The translations under genes and the position numbers were made by a program. From NCBI RefSeq assembly GCF_007992435.1, contig NZ_BKAG01000025.1, positions 1 through 64,000 on the forward strand: a stretch of DNA of 64,000 bases, written 5' to 3'. A model generated the notes under the pieces. That model ran no database searches. It had not been told where the DNA came from and saw only the letters and a list, made by a program, of their open reading frames with translations. The stretch is from Prosthecobacter gellanilyticus. GTDB lineage: Bacteria; Verrucomicrobiota; Verrucomicrobiia; Verrucomicrobiales; Verrucomicrobiaceae. Of the stretch, positions 8,435 to 17,250 are shown piece after piece. The first letter of the stretch is position 1; each line of letters begins with the position of its first letter.

Positions 8435-9433
8435 ATGTCTTTGGAAGCGAAGGGAATGTTGAAGCACTACCTGGAGCAGCGTTTGCTCGCGGGGGAGACG
8501 CATGTGGGGGTGAGGCCGGGGACGCTGGAGCGGATGCAAGGGGGACGGAGGCCTGCATCGATGTCGCCGGGACCCGTGGGGCGTGCGCCGCAGGGGCGGG
8601 CTTCGATGGTCGCTGAGGAGGCTCCTCCAACACGGCCTGCGCAGCCGATGATGACGACGAAATCTTTTCTGGAGTCGACGGCTCCGGTGGCGGCCGCAAC
8701 GACGCGGACGATGAGTGGTGGTTCGGCTGCAACTGGGCGAGCGCCTGCGGGTGTGAAGCTGGCGGCTGCTGCGGCGGCACGGATCGAAGTGACGGGCGAG
8801 ACGAAGGCGGAGAAGCTGGCGGCGCTGGCTTCGATCGCGGAGAAGTCGCCCGAGGCGCGGGCGCTGGGGACACTGCGGGAGACGATGGTGTTCGCGGTCG
8901 GGAATCCAGAGGCGCAGATTTTGTTCATCGGCGAAGCTCCGGGATTTGAAGAGGAGCGGCAGCAGGAGCCTTTTGTGGGGCCTGCGGGTCAGAAGCTGAC
9001 AGGTATCTTGAAGGCAATGGGACTGGAGCGGAGAGATGTGTACATCAGCAACATCTGCAAGTTCCGTCCGGCGATGGAAGGCAATCAAGGTACCTCGAAC
9101 CGTGCGCCGAATGACGCGGAGATGGCGAGCTGTCTGCCGTATGTGCTGACGGAGATTTCGATCATCCAGCCGAAGGTCATCGTGGCGCTCGGCGGTGTGG
9201 CCTGCAAGGGGCTGGGCATCGGCGAAGGTGTGATGCGCCTGCGCGGCCGGTTCTATGATGTGCAGGGCATTCCGACGATGGTGACGTATCACCCGAGCTA
9301 CATTCTGCGCGAGGAGAAGCTGGCCGGTGGAGGCATTCGTGCGAAGCGCGAGTGCTGGGAGGATATGATGAAGGTCATGGAGAAGGCGGGGATGCCGATC
9401 AATGACAAGCAACGCGGATATTTCCAGAAGTAG
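8435..9433 (+). CDS. Uracil-DNA glycosylase, family 4-like, lacking the N-terminal Cys pair
   Basis: About 332 residues if it starts at the ATG preceded by GAAGG (8435). The first 130 or so residues are a low-complexity Ala/Thr/Gly-rich region; the enzyme core follows. Core motifs: FIGEAPGFEEE, PFVGPAGQKL, YISNICKFRP and, near the end, TYHPSYILR, all matching family 4/5 uracil-DNA glycosylases that remove uracil from DNA. In classical family 4 enzymes four Cys bind an Fe-S cluster, two of them in a CxxC before the first motif. Here that position reads EKSPEARALG with no Cys, and KCRP is replaced by ICKFRP. The cluster is probably incomplete or absent. An alternative start is Met at 8456. Confidence 0.88.
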   Translation: MSLEAKGMLKHYLEQRLLAGETHVGVRPGTLERMQGGRRPASMSPGPVGRAPQGRASMVAEEAPPTRPAQPMMTTKSFLESTAPVAAATTRTMSGGSAATGRAPAGVKLAAAAAARIEVTGETKAEKLAALASIAEKSPEARALGTLRETMVFAVGNPEAQILFIGEAPGFEEERQQEPFVGPAGQKLTGILKAMGLERRDVYISNICKFRPAMEGNQGTSNRAPNDAEMASCLPYVLTEISIIQPKVIVALGGVACKGLGIGEGVMRLRGRFYDVQGIPTMVTYHPSYILREEKLAGGGIRAKRECWEDMMKVMEKAGMPINDKQRGYFQK

Positions 9434-9436
9434 GCG

Positions 9437-9464
9437 GTGAGCAGTAAGCTGTGAGCAGTGACTA
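9437..9464. repeat. 7-bp-period array GTGAGCA
   Basis: Four consecutive heptamers GTGAGCA, GTAAGCT, GTGAGCA, GTGACTA fill most of the 47-bp gap between the glycosylase stop and surE. Confidence 0.6.
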
Positions 9465-9480
9465 ACCCTGAAATCTAATC

Positions 9481-10176
9481 GTGCATTTTCTCCTGACTAA
9501 TGATGATGGCATTGATGCGCCGGGCATCGCGGCGCTGGAGAAGGCGGTGCGGATGATTCCGGGGGCGCGGGTGAGTGTGGTGGCGCCGATCCGGGAGCAC
9601 AGCATGTGCGGGCACCGGATCACGACGCACTCTCCACTGCGTGCGGAGCCTCGAGGTGAAGGCCGATGGGCGGTGGAGGGAACTCCGGCGGACTGTGTGC
9701 GGCTGGGACTCTTTGCTTTTGAACTGAAGCCTGACTGGGTGCTCTCCGGCATCAATGCGGGCGGGAACCTGGGGCAAGATATTCATGTGTCCGGGACCTG
9801 TGCGGGTGCTCGTGAAGCGTCTTATCATGGCGTGAAGTCGGCGGCTTTTTCTCACTATCTGATCCGTGAGCTGGGGGTGGACTGGGATCGCGCGGCGCGC
9901 TGGACGCAGGAGGTGCTGCTGCATCTGCAGACGCGTGAGCTGCATGATGGCGAATATTGGTGCGTGAACTTTCCGCATCATGCGCCGGGTGAGCTGGCGC
10001 TGCCGACGATGCGGGACTGCCATCCGGCGAGGTCGCCGCTACCGGTGAGCTTCCGGTTAGGGGATGATGGGTTCCATCACTACGATGCACGCTATGCGGA
10101 CCGCGTTCGTGATCCGGAGTCCGATGTGGCGGTTTGCTTTGGCGGTGAGATCGGGATCTCGAAACTGCGTGTGTGA
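9481..10176 (+). CDS. surE: 5'-nucleotidase SurE
   Basis: A 231-residue metal-dependent phosphatase that dephosphorylates nucleoside 5'/3'-monophosphates in stress and stationary phase. The start is GTG, giving the canonical N-terminus MHFLLTNDDGIDAPGI with the metal-binding Asp-Asp. LSGINAGGN (near residue 84) and a following SGTCAGAREA stretch are the other family signatures. It lies between the glycosylase and yraN on the same strand, spacing 47 and 7 bp, so it is probably co-transcribed with yraN. Confidence 0.96.
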   Translation: MHFLLTNDDGIDAPGIAALEKAVRMIPGARVSVVAPIREHSMCGHRITTHSPLRAEPRGEGRWAVEGTPADCVRLGLFAFELKPDWVLSGINAGGNLGQDIHVSGTCAGAREASYHGVKSAAFSHYLIRELGVDWDRAARWTQEVLLHLQTRELHDGEYWCVNFPHHAPGELALPTMRDCHPARSPLPVSFRLGDDGFHHYDARYADRVRDPESDVAVCFGGEIGISKLRV

Positions 10177-10183
10177 CTGACTC

Positions 10184-10723
10184 ATGAGCAAATCCGCACC
10201 AGAGGTGGAGGCACAGTCCTCTGCGTCGCTGGAGAGCTGGATGCTCCGGGTGCGAAGGCATCCTGGATTGCGGAGGTTTTTGATCAGTCGTGTGTCGTTG
10301 CAGAGGCGAGTCTCGCCCTGGCTGCTGGGGCTGAAGATGACGACGGTGGAGACCGGTTTGTTAGGCGAACATCTGGCGGTGAAGCATCTGCGCGAGCAGG
10401 GACGGCGTGTGCTGTTTCGGAACTATCGCGGGCTGCATCGTGGTGAGGTGGACATTGTGGCGCGGCATGGGCAGGTGCTGACCTTTGTGGAGGTGAAGAC
10501 GCGGCGGAGTGCGGCGTTTGGGCGGCCGGCGGATGCGGTGACTCAGGAGAAGCAGTTGCTCATTCAACGCGGGGCGCTGGATTGGTTGAGGTTGTTGGGG
10601 AATCCGAAGATCGCGACGCGGTTTGATATTGTGGAGGTGGTGCTGGTGGATGGGGAACTGCCGCGGGTGAGTGTGATGGAGAATGCTTTCACGTTTGCGG
10701 ATAGTTCGATGGCGGGGAGGTGA
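10184..10723 (+). CDS. yraN: YraN/UPF0102 family endonuclease-like protein
   Basis: A 179-residue protein with an N-terminal extension of about 55 residues ahead of the YraN domain. The domain shows GLLGEHLAVKHL, then RGEVDIVARHG and FVEVKTRR, the Asp/Glu-x-Lys arrangement of the restriction endonuclease-like (Holliday resolvase-type) fold. Family members are widely conserved, and a DNA-processing role is suspected but unproven. Starts 7 bp after surE stops. Confidence 0.93.
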   Translation: MSKSAPEVEAQSSASLESWMLRVRRHPGLRRFLISRVSLQRRVSPWLLGLKMTTVETGLLGEHLAVKHLREQGRRVLFRNYRGLHRGEVDIVARHGQVLTFVEVKTRRSAAFGRPADAVTQEKQLLIQRGALDWLRLLGNPKIATRFDIVEVVLVDGELPRVSVMENAFTFADSSMAGR

Positions 10724-11022
10724 AGATATTTATGATTTACGATTTTTGATTTATGATTTGTTAGGTAGGGGTGTGGCGGTGACGGGGGGCCGATCCAGAG
10801 CGCCAGAGGACAGGCGCAGTCCAGGACGCTCCGCGACTTCTTGGGGTGTTTGGCGAAAGGGAGTCGGGAGAGATCGGTGCGGGAGGAAGTCGGCCGCGAC
10901 GCAGCGCGGCCCTACCGGGGGTTTTGGACGCTTCGCGACTTTGGAGTCTGGGGGCGTACGCAGCACAACCCCATTGGAATGGGGTTGTACGGGGGGGGAG
11001 CAAGCTGGAAGCTTGCACCACA
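10724..11022. repeat. Intergenic mosaic of small repeats and hairpins
   Basis: A 299-bp gap between convergent genes made almost wholly of repeats: a 7-bp array ATTTATG/ATTTACG (10728-10762), a dispersed repeat GCGCAGTCCAGGACGCT... (10814-10840, second copy at 63753), a GGCCGCG hairpin (10892-10911), and two TGGAA-centred palindromes (10967-10986 and 11000-11016). No gene. Confidence 0.65.
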
Positions 11023-11745
11023 TTAGTCGGCGATGTGCCAGCGGCCTTGGTTGTCGTCGGTGTAGGGGCGGGAGTCGACGTTGTAGACGATGTCGAAGGC
11101 GACGACGGCGCCTTTGGGGACGGGGATGCCGCCATCGGGGGCGGTCCAGGTTTTGCCAGCGGGCGTGTCTCCGGTACAGACGAGGGGGGTGATGATGCGG
11201 GGTGTCTTCGGGGAATTGGTGAGATGCCAGCGGACCTCGACGGACTCAATCTTGGGTTTGGTGGAGACTTCGAAGGCGAGGGTGTCCTGAGCCTCGGTCT
11301 TTTTGGCGGGTTTTACTTTGGCGGTCTTGAGCTTGAGATCGGCGAGGCCGAAGCGCAGCCAGTGGTTTTTGCCGAGATCAGAGTCCCAATGAGTTTGACC
11401 ATCGTCATGCGTGCAGGAGAACCAGAGTTCGAGTGCATCGCAGCCTTCAGGGATATCGAAGGTGGCGGTGAGCATGAAGCCCTGGCCGGTGACGTCCGCG
11501 AGTTCGGCGAGAGGAAGGCCAGCGGGAAGCTCGAGCAAGCCCTGCCATTCGACGCCGACGGGATGGAAGCGCACGTAGGCGCGGATGTGATGTTCCTCAG
11601 TGGCGGCATCGCCGAGCGAGACGAGCCGGAGGGGATCGTAGCGCAGGAGGCACGGGCCGGGGACAAGGTCTCCCTGGACGAGCTCGTGGAAATCTGAGGT
11701 GAAGGTGATCTGGGGCCGGGCGCCCGCGTTTTGACGGAGTTGCAT
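11023..11745 (-). CDS. Hypothetical protein downstream of GH31
   Basis: A 240-residue protein without signal peptide or membrane segment. It contains two parts that look beta-rich: residues 10-120 with YDPLRLVSLGDAA and a FSCTHDDGQTHWDSDLGKN stretch, and residues 150-240 ending NQGRWHIAD. A Lys-rich linker separates them. I do not recognise the family with confidence; the shape resembles a carbohydrate-associated beta-sandwich. It begins 24 bp after the GH31 gene and is therefore probably co-transcribed with it, which points to a part in glucan handling. Confidence 0.75.
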   Translation of the reverse strand: MQLRQNAGARPQITFTSDFHELVQGDLVPGPCLLRYDPLRLVSLGDAATEEHHIRAYVRFHPVGVEWQGLLELPAGLPLAELADVTGQGFMLTATFDIPEGCDALELWFSCTHDDGQTHWDSDLGKNHWLRFGLADLKLKTAKVKPAKKTEAQDTLAFEVSTKPKIESVEVRWHLTNSPKTPRIITPLVCTGDTPAGKTWTAPDGGIPVPKGAVVAFDIVYNVDSRPYTDDNQGRWHIAD

Positions 11746-11769
11746 GATGGGTTCCTTCAGGTGTTGGGA

Positions 11770-14634
11770 TTAGTAGGATGCGCTCACGAGCGTGTCTGTG
11801 CGATTGTCGAAGATTTTGACAAAGACGATGTTGAGGGACTGGTTCCAGTACCAGGCGTCGACCGTGGAGGATTCGAGCGAGTCGGGATCGCCGACATTGG
11901 GCAGCGTGGTGCCATCGCGAGTGACCTGGTAGGCGGAGGTGATGCTGCCGAGGATGCCGATGTAGTTGAAGGGCGAAGGTGGCGTGTAGTTGTCCGTCAC
12001 GCGGGCGATACGGACCTGGCGCGTGGTGCCATTGTTGGTTAGGGTTTGCTGGTAGATGCGTGAGATGCGGTACTCGCCCTTGGTCTCGGCATTCTGGGTA
12101 ATGCCATCATCCTGATAGAGTTGATAGGCCTGTCCATCCGTCCAGCGATCGGGGCCGGGATAACAGTTGATGGTGAGAGGATTGGCGGGAAGCTCGCCGA
12201 CCCACTGCTCCAGATGCTGGAAGGGCAGGATGGCACCGGCGCGGACGTAGGTGGGGACGAGATTGAGATCCGCGTAGTAGCTGATGACCGTGCCGCCTTG
12301 AACCGCGCCGAGGAGCGGAGCCTGGTTGTTCTGGAAGGCATACCAGTTGCTGCCGGCAGGCAGGTAGAGGTCACGGGTAGGAGAGATTGGCGGGCTGGCG
12401 GTGACGGCCTGGAAGAGCATGGGCGCGACAAGGAAGTCGCCACCGACGAAGAACTGGGAGTCGAGGTAGTAATTGCTGTTCCCGTAAACACCCTGGTCCT
12501 GAGGCTCATTGAGGAAGAGCGGACGGCAGATGGGCAGACCGGTCTGGGTCCACTCAAACATGGCATCATAGTAGATCTGCATCATGGTGTAACGCAGCTC
12601 GACATAGGTGCGGCAGTTGGTCGGCACGGGCTCGCCATAGGCGAAGGCCTCCTGGAACTGCTTGTTGTAGCCGTCGTAGTGATTGCGATACCACGGCAGG
12701 AAGGAACCGAGCTGCATCCAGCGGGTGAAGAGCTCATAGTTGGTTATGCCGCCGACTACCGTGCCGCCGATGACGCTGGTGCCACCGACTGAGCCGGAGC
12801 CTTTGGCGAAGCCGCCGATGTCACAGCCACTGATGGGGACGCCGGACATGCCGAGGTTCAGGACCTCAGGGATGTTGATGTTGAGGAAATCCCAGCTCGA
12901 GGCGGAGTCGCCCGTCCAGAGGCCTGCGTAGCGCTGCATGCCGGCATAACCGCCACGGGCGATGATGAAGTTCCGGCGCTGCGGAGCGAGTGCATTGATG
13001 CCGTCCCAGGTGGCGTGGAGGAGGTTGTTGACGTAGCTATTGTGGAGCTGCGCATTCGGAAGGTAGTTGGTGGCGACGACCTTTCCGGTGGTGGGATCCA
13101 CCTCTTCCTGCGCCATCATGAGATCCTGCGGGAAGGTTTTAAAATATTGCTGGGAAGGGGGAAGGTTGGCATCGATGGCCGGGCAGGTCATGTCCTGCCA
13201 GATCATATCCAGCCCCACGTTCTGAATGAGGTCCTGGTACTGCTGGCCCCAGACTTCACGAACATTGGTTAGGCCGAAGTCGGGGTAGTTTCCCGGCGCG
13301 GTGAGCGGGGTCTGACCCTGGTTGTTTGGCTGGAGAGGCGGGTAAGGGTAGGGATTGTTGCCGTAGTTGACGCCGTAGTTCACGCCGCCCTGGTAGAGGT
13401 TCGGGTCTTCGCCGGACTCGTAGCGGGTGTTGTAGATCAGGGCATTGGCGGCCTTGAGCGCATCACCCTGTACATAAGGTGCTTTTTCACCGGCCTGGTT
13501 CAGCACGTTGGTGGTGATGATCGGGGTGATGTTTGTGGACATCTTGAAGCCGATGAGATGGAGGTCATCAAAGAGTTCCTTGGTATTCGGGAACTTCATC
13601 TCGCTGTGCGTGAAGGTCCGGTAATTGTCCTGGAAGTCGACGTCAATATGCAGGCCATCGCAAGGGATGCGCGCGGCGCGGTAGGAGTTGGCGGCGGCGG
13701 CGAGCTTGTAGCGATCAAAGTAGCCGTAGGCACCCTGGTGGAAGCCAAAGGCATAACGCGGAGGCATGGGTGCGCGGCCGGTGAGCGTGGTGTATTGGCG
13801 GAGGATGTCAGGGACGACGGAGCCGGCGAAGAAGTAGGTGTCGAGCTCATTGTAGAGGCCGCCGAGGTAGTACTTGCCGTCCATGTTCGAGTAATCGTTC
13901 GCCGAGACATTGGCGAATGTTTGGCCGCAGTTATCGAGGAAGAGTCCGGTGGCGAAGGCGGAGCCTGAGAAGGCACCGGAGGGCGTGGGATCGTATTCGA
14001 CGAGAACCGGGATGGAGCAGTACAATGGCTCTGTGGGATTCAGCGGGCCGGGCTGGCCTTCGGAAGGACCGTTGTAAGTGAAGTTGTCGAAATTGAAGAA
14101 GGTGAAAGTGAACTGGTTCTTCTGGAGATCCTGGCCGGCTTTCTCACCGAGACCGTAGTAGCTGGCACCACTGGGGGCGGTCTTCATGATGGCGATGACC
14201 TGCTGGCCGGGGATGTAGAGCACACCCTGGCCTGGAGCATCCTGGTGGATGAGCTGGCCGTTGCGATACACCTGCACATAAAACGGTGCGAGGCCAACCT
14301 GGATGGTGATGGCACCGGTATTGATCTGCAGCGTCTGCGCATTTGGCTGGCTGGAGGTGACATTCAGACCGGAGATGCCGAGATCACGATCCACTACAGC
14401 GGTGGAGGTTTCGGTGGTGTAAGTGGCACCGGGCACTGGTGTGAAGCGCAGCCGATAGGCCGTGGCCCCGAGGACCTCGATGTAGAGGGAGTAGGCGTTG
14501 TTCTGGCCGAAGGTGAAGGTGAAGCGACGACCGGTGGCGTCGGGTGACCAGGAAGCAATATTGCCCACGGTACTCCAGCCGGGGTTGTTAGGCGTGAATT
14601 GATCTGGGTAGACGAATGGGAACGAGGTGCTCAT
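11770..14634 (-). CDS. Glycoside hydrolase family 31 enzyme (alpha-glucosidase/xylosidase type)
   Basis: A 954-residue GH31 enzyme. An N-terminal beta-sandwich (about 1-260) precedes the TIM barrel. The nucleophile is the Asp in GLDMIWQDMTCP (near residue 480) and the acid/base Asp lies in LWTGDSASSWDF (near 577). The substrate-binding GFHQGAYGYF (near 300) and HIDVDF fit the family. The C-terminal part carries the usual proximal and distal beta domains. There is no signal peptide, so it is cytoplasmic unless exported by another route. Expected to cleave alpha-glucosides or related alpha-linked sugars with retention. It sits between the cytochrome-like gene and a small unknown gene on the same strand. 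Confidence 0.95.
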   Translation of the reverse strand: MSTSFPFVYPDQFTPNNPGWSTVGNIASWSPDATGRRFTFTFGQNNAYSLYIEVLGATAYRLRFTPVPGATYTTETSTAVVDRDLGISGLNVTSSQPNAQTLQINTGAITIQVGLAPFYVQVYRNGQLIHQDAPGQGVLYIPGQQVIAIMKTAPSGASYYGLGEKAGQDLQKNQFTFTFFNFDNFTYNGPSEGQPGPLNPTEPLYCSIPVLVEYDPTPSGAFSGSAFATGLFLDNCGQTFANVSANDYSNMDGKYYLGGLYNELDTYFFAGSVVPDILRQYTTLTGRAPMPPRYAFGFHQGAYGYFDRYKLAAAANSYRAARIPCDGLHIDVDFQDNYRTFTHSEMKFPNTKELFDDLHLIGFKMSTNITPIITTNVLNQAGEKAPYVQGDALKAANALIYNTRYESGEDPNLYQGGVNYGVNYGNNPYPYPPLQPNNQGQTPLTAPGNYPDFGLTNVREVWGQQYQDLIQNVGLDMIWQDMTCPAIDANLPPSQQYFKTFPQDLMMAQEEVDPTTGKVVATNYLPNAQLHNSYVNNLLHATWDGINALAPQRRNFIIARGGYAGMQRYAGLWTGDSASSWDFLNINIPEVLNLGMSGVPISGCDIGGFAKGSGSVGGTSVIGGTVVGGITNYELFTRWMQLGSFLPWYRNHYDGYNKQFQEAFAYGEPVPTNCRTYVELRYTMMQIYYDAMFEWTQTGLPICRPLFLNEPQDQGVYGNSNYYLDSQFFVGGDFLVAPMLFQAVTASPPISPTRDLYLPAGSNWYAFQNNQAPLLGAVQGGTVISYYADLNLVPTYVRAGAILPFQHLEQWVGELPANPLTINCYPGPDRWTDGQAYQLYQDDGITQNAETKGEYRISRIYQQTLTNNGTTRQVRIARVTDNYTPPSPFNYIGILGSITSAYQVTRDGTTLPNVGDPDSLESSTVDAWYWNQSLNIVFVKIFDNRTDTLVSASY

Positions 14635-14738
14635 GACGGGAGGTAGGGAAGGGAAAGGCTTTTTGATGTGGGCAGAGGACCTCCGGGAGCTGCCGCGATG
14701 TGCAGCAGACCAGACTCGGAGGTAACCCGGAGATCGGC

Positions 14739-16532
14739 TTATTTGGCCGGGCAGATCTTTTGATTGTTAGGCAGGAGCTGCGTGGAGATATCCACAGTGT
14801 CCGTGCCTGTATAAGGTGCTGACTGCGCGCGAAGCTGCATGAGCCAGGAGTAGTCAGCATCTCCCATCAAACCGCGGACGGCGTTCTGGCCGAAGATAGG
14901 CACGCGATACTTCACGCCATCAATGGTCTGGGTGACGTAGCGACCGTAGGGATCTTTTTTGAAGGCCACCGCGGCACCGGCGGAGAAGTGGCAGCCAGCA
15001 CAGCTTTCCGTGGCGAAGATGATGTTAGGATCTGCGGCGAGTCCGGCAGGCAGGCGGTAGTCATCGGCCACAGGACCGGCGACTTGATTGCCTGACTGGA
15101 AGAAGGTTTCCATGGTGGTGTTCACCAGGAAGACGGGGACCACTTTTCCGGGGATCTTGTAGACAATGCTCTCGTAGGAGGATGGTAGCACTTGGCCGTT
15201 AGGCTGATTGGCGACACCATTGGTGAAGCCTGGGAAGCTCGGTGCGACGGGCCACTGGGTGCCGATCAGTTCATAGTATTGGAACACAGAGCCGAGGCTC
15301 TTCAGCGCTGCCTGGACCTGGGCATTGAGGGCTGCGGTGGCTTTGGGAACCGGCAGGACCATGGTAGCCTGCGTGGGATTCGTGGTGAGGGATTCATCCC
15401 AGGAGGTGAAGACTGATGGGCCGTCGTTTTTGCCGGTGGCAGGATTGAATTGTGCGACGGGTGCGGCGTTCTTCGGGGGAAGAGTATTGATCGGAATCGT
15501 GGGATTCGTGGTGTTGAAGAAGGTGGGCTTGATGGGGCGGCCCTTGCTGTCTTTTTGGAGGTCGTCGGAGTTGGTGTTGTCCACCTGCTCAAAGGTGGCC
15601 CAGATCCAGGTGGGGGATGATTCCGTCTTCGCGGTGATGTGCATGCCCACCAATCCGAAGTCGGCGGTGTAGGGCTCGCCCGTGAGCGGAATGACGCGGG
15701 CTTTGCGAACTAGGAATCGGGCGGGATCATCCTGATCACTCATCTGCTTCCAGGACATCTTGATCTCCATGGCCCCGCGCTTGGTGGTGCCTTTGTTGGA
15801 GGGGAAGTTGATCTGGTTTTTCGCGGTGTAGGCGATCTGGCCTTCCAGGTTGTAGAGCTTGTTTTCGACGAGGTAGTTGAACTCCACATCGTTCATTGCG
15901 GCCTGATAACGCACCCATTTGCCCTGCTGGTCGACCATGGGACCGGTGAAGGCCTGGAGGCTGCCGCTGGCTCCGCCGATGACTGGGAGAACGTAGTCGC
16001 CATCACCTGCTTTCTTTTTGTCCGCTGGAGTGCCGATGGACATGCCGGACATCCAGAAGGTCTTCTTCTGACTCTCGGAGACGGCGGATTTCCAGTCAGG
16101 TGGCGCAGCACCGTCTTTGCGGTAAACGAGTCCCGCATCGACGAAGGATTCCCACACGCGTGGTGTGGTGGAATCAGCGAGAGTTAAATCATTGTTAGGC
16201 GAGCCGTCAGGTTTCGCGGGCCAGTTCAGCGCGATGAAGGTCTGCCAGGAGAAGACATCAAACAGGCGCTGGGCAGGCGGAATGTTGCTGTCCGGAATGT
16301 TGTAGGGCGGATTGGGCTTCTTCGGCGTGTCACTCAGCGCTCGAAGCGCGGCGACATTTACGTCATAGGGCAGGTCCGACTTGAAGGGGACGGAGACGAG
16401 CAGCGCGGGATCTTTGGCCGGGCTGGCTTCCTGAGCGGGGCTGACGGCGGCGGCAGTCGTGCATGCGCCAATCAAGAAGGGGAGGAGGCAGCGTCCGGAG
16501 AAAACGTCATTGATGTTAAGATTCTGTTTCAT
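14739..16532 (-). CDS. Exported mono-heme cytochrome c-like protein
   Basis: A 597-residue protein with a long N-terminal leader (about 1-33, ending VSPAQ). The only cofactor motif is ESCAGCHFSAG near residue 512, a CxxCH c-type heme site in an otherwise unrecognised fold. Sequences around LFDVFSWQTFIALNWP and DAGLVYRKDG are typical of large uncharacterised exported proteins of this type. Its gene heads a three-gene run with GH31 and the 240-residue protein (104 and 24 bp gaps). Redox partner unknown. Confidence 0.82.
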   Translation of the reverse strand: MKQNLNINDVFSGRCLLPFLIGACTTAAAVSPAQEASPAKDPALLVSVPFKSDLPYDVNVAALRALSDTPKKPNPPYNIPDSNIPPAQRLFDVFSWQTFIALNWPAKPDGSPNNDLTLADSTTPRVWESFVDAGLVYRKDGAAPPDWKSAVSESQKKTFWMSGMSIGTPADKKKAGDGDYVLPVIGGASGSLQAFTGPMVDQQGKWVRYQAAMNDVEFNYLVENKLYNLEGQIAYTAKNQINFPSNKGTTKRGAMEIKMSWKQMSDQDDPARFLVRKARVIPLTGEPYTADFGLVGMHITAKTESSPTWIWATFEQVDNTNSDDLQKDSKGRPIKPTFFNTTNPTIPINTLPPKNAAPVAQFNPATGKNDGPSVFTSWDESLTTNPTQATMVLPVPKATAALNAQVQAALKSLGSVFQYYELIGTQWPVAPSFPGFTNGVANQPNGQVLPSSYESIVYKIPGKVVPVFLVNTTMETFFQSGNQVAGPVADDYRLPAGLAADPNIIFATESCAGCHFSAGAAVAFKKDPYGRYVTQTIDGVKYRVPIFGQNAVRGLMGDADYSWLMQLRAQSAPYTGTDTVDISTQLLPNNQKICPAK

Positions 16533-17250
16533 GGCGTCGCTAGTCTAAATGGGGTGATGTTGGGGATGTATGACTATGACCGCATCGATAGCAGGACGAG
16601 TGCCAAATGGTGACGATGTTGTTTGTCTTATGTTTTTAGGTTAAAATACTCATTTCTTAGTGTTTAAGTTATGGTTGAAACATTGATGTCACATTTCGAT
16701 GAGGGCGGGCTGAGTTCCGGAAGTGAGGGGTGGGCAGACGGGGCTTCTTCGAAGGTGACGGCTGCTTGAGTGTGTGTTTTAAAGTTTGTTAGGTGTGGGG
16801 TGAGGTGTCCAAAGGGTCCGCTTGGGTCCGTTTCGGTGGTGCGGAATCAGGTGGAGTGTGAGGGGCTATGAGTGTGCTTTTTTACAGGAGATTTGGAGTA
16901 CTGGAGGATGGGACTGCGGGAGAGGCCGTTTACGGTCGTTTACAGTGGTTGACGCTTGTTTACGGTTGTTTGGAAGAGGAGCGGATCCGGCTCAATCCGA
17001 CTGGATCCGACCTGCGCGAGGCCAGGGCGGAAGGATGGAGATGGAGGGATCGTGGGGCGAATCCGACTGAATCCGACCAGATCCAGGTATTTTTCACAGG
17101 AGATCTGGAGGGGGGAAAGGGCCGGGCTCACCTTTCGGACCAGGGTGGCCATTTGGGGCGACCCAGGCTGGTCAAGGTGTGAAGAGCGGCGTGCTGACGC
17201 GAGCCGCTACACGGGGCGATCCAAGTCAATCCAAGCAGATCCAGGTTGGA
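16533..17250. other. 718-bp gene-free gap with 10-bp-period arrays
   Basis: Between the cytochrome-like gene and the small membrane protein. The first 250 bp are AT-rich and probably hold the cytochrome promoter. From 16805 on, several arrays repeat with an exact 10-bp period: GGTCCG at 16815 and 16825; GTTTACGGT-type units at 16928, 16938, 16948, 16958, 16968; RATCCGACYN units at 16984, 16994, 17004, at 17060, 17070, 17080, and at 17218, 17228, 17238. Short frames in this stretch are created by the repeats and are not genes. Confidence 0.75.
16879..17110. repeat. Direct repeat pair flanking 10-bp arrays
   Basis: TTTTTACAGGAGATTTGGAG at 16879-16898 and TTTTCACAGGAGATCTGGAG at 17091-17110 match at 18 of 20 positions. 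The GTTTAC array and two of the RATCC arrays lie between them. Confidence 0.65.
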
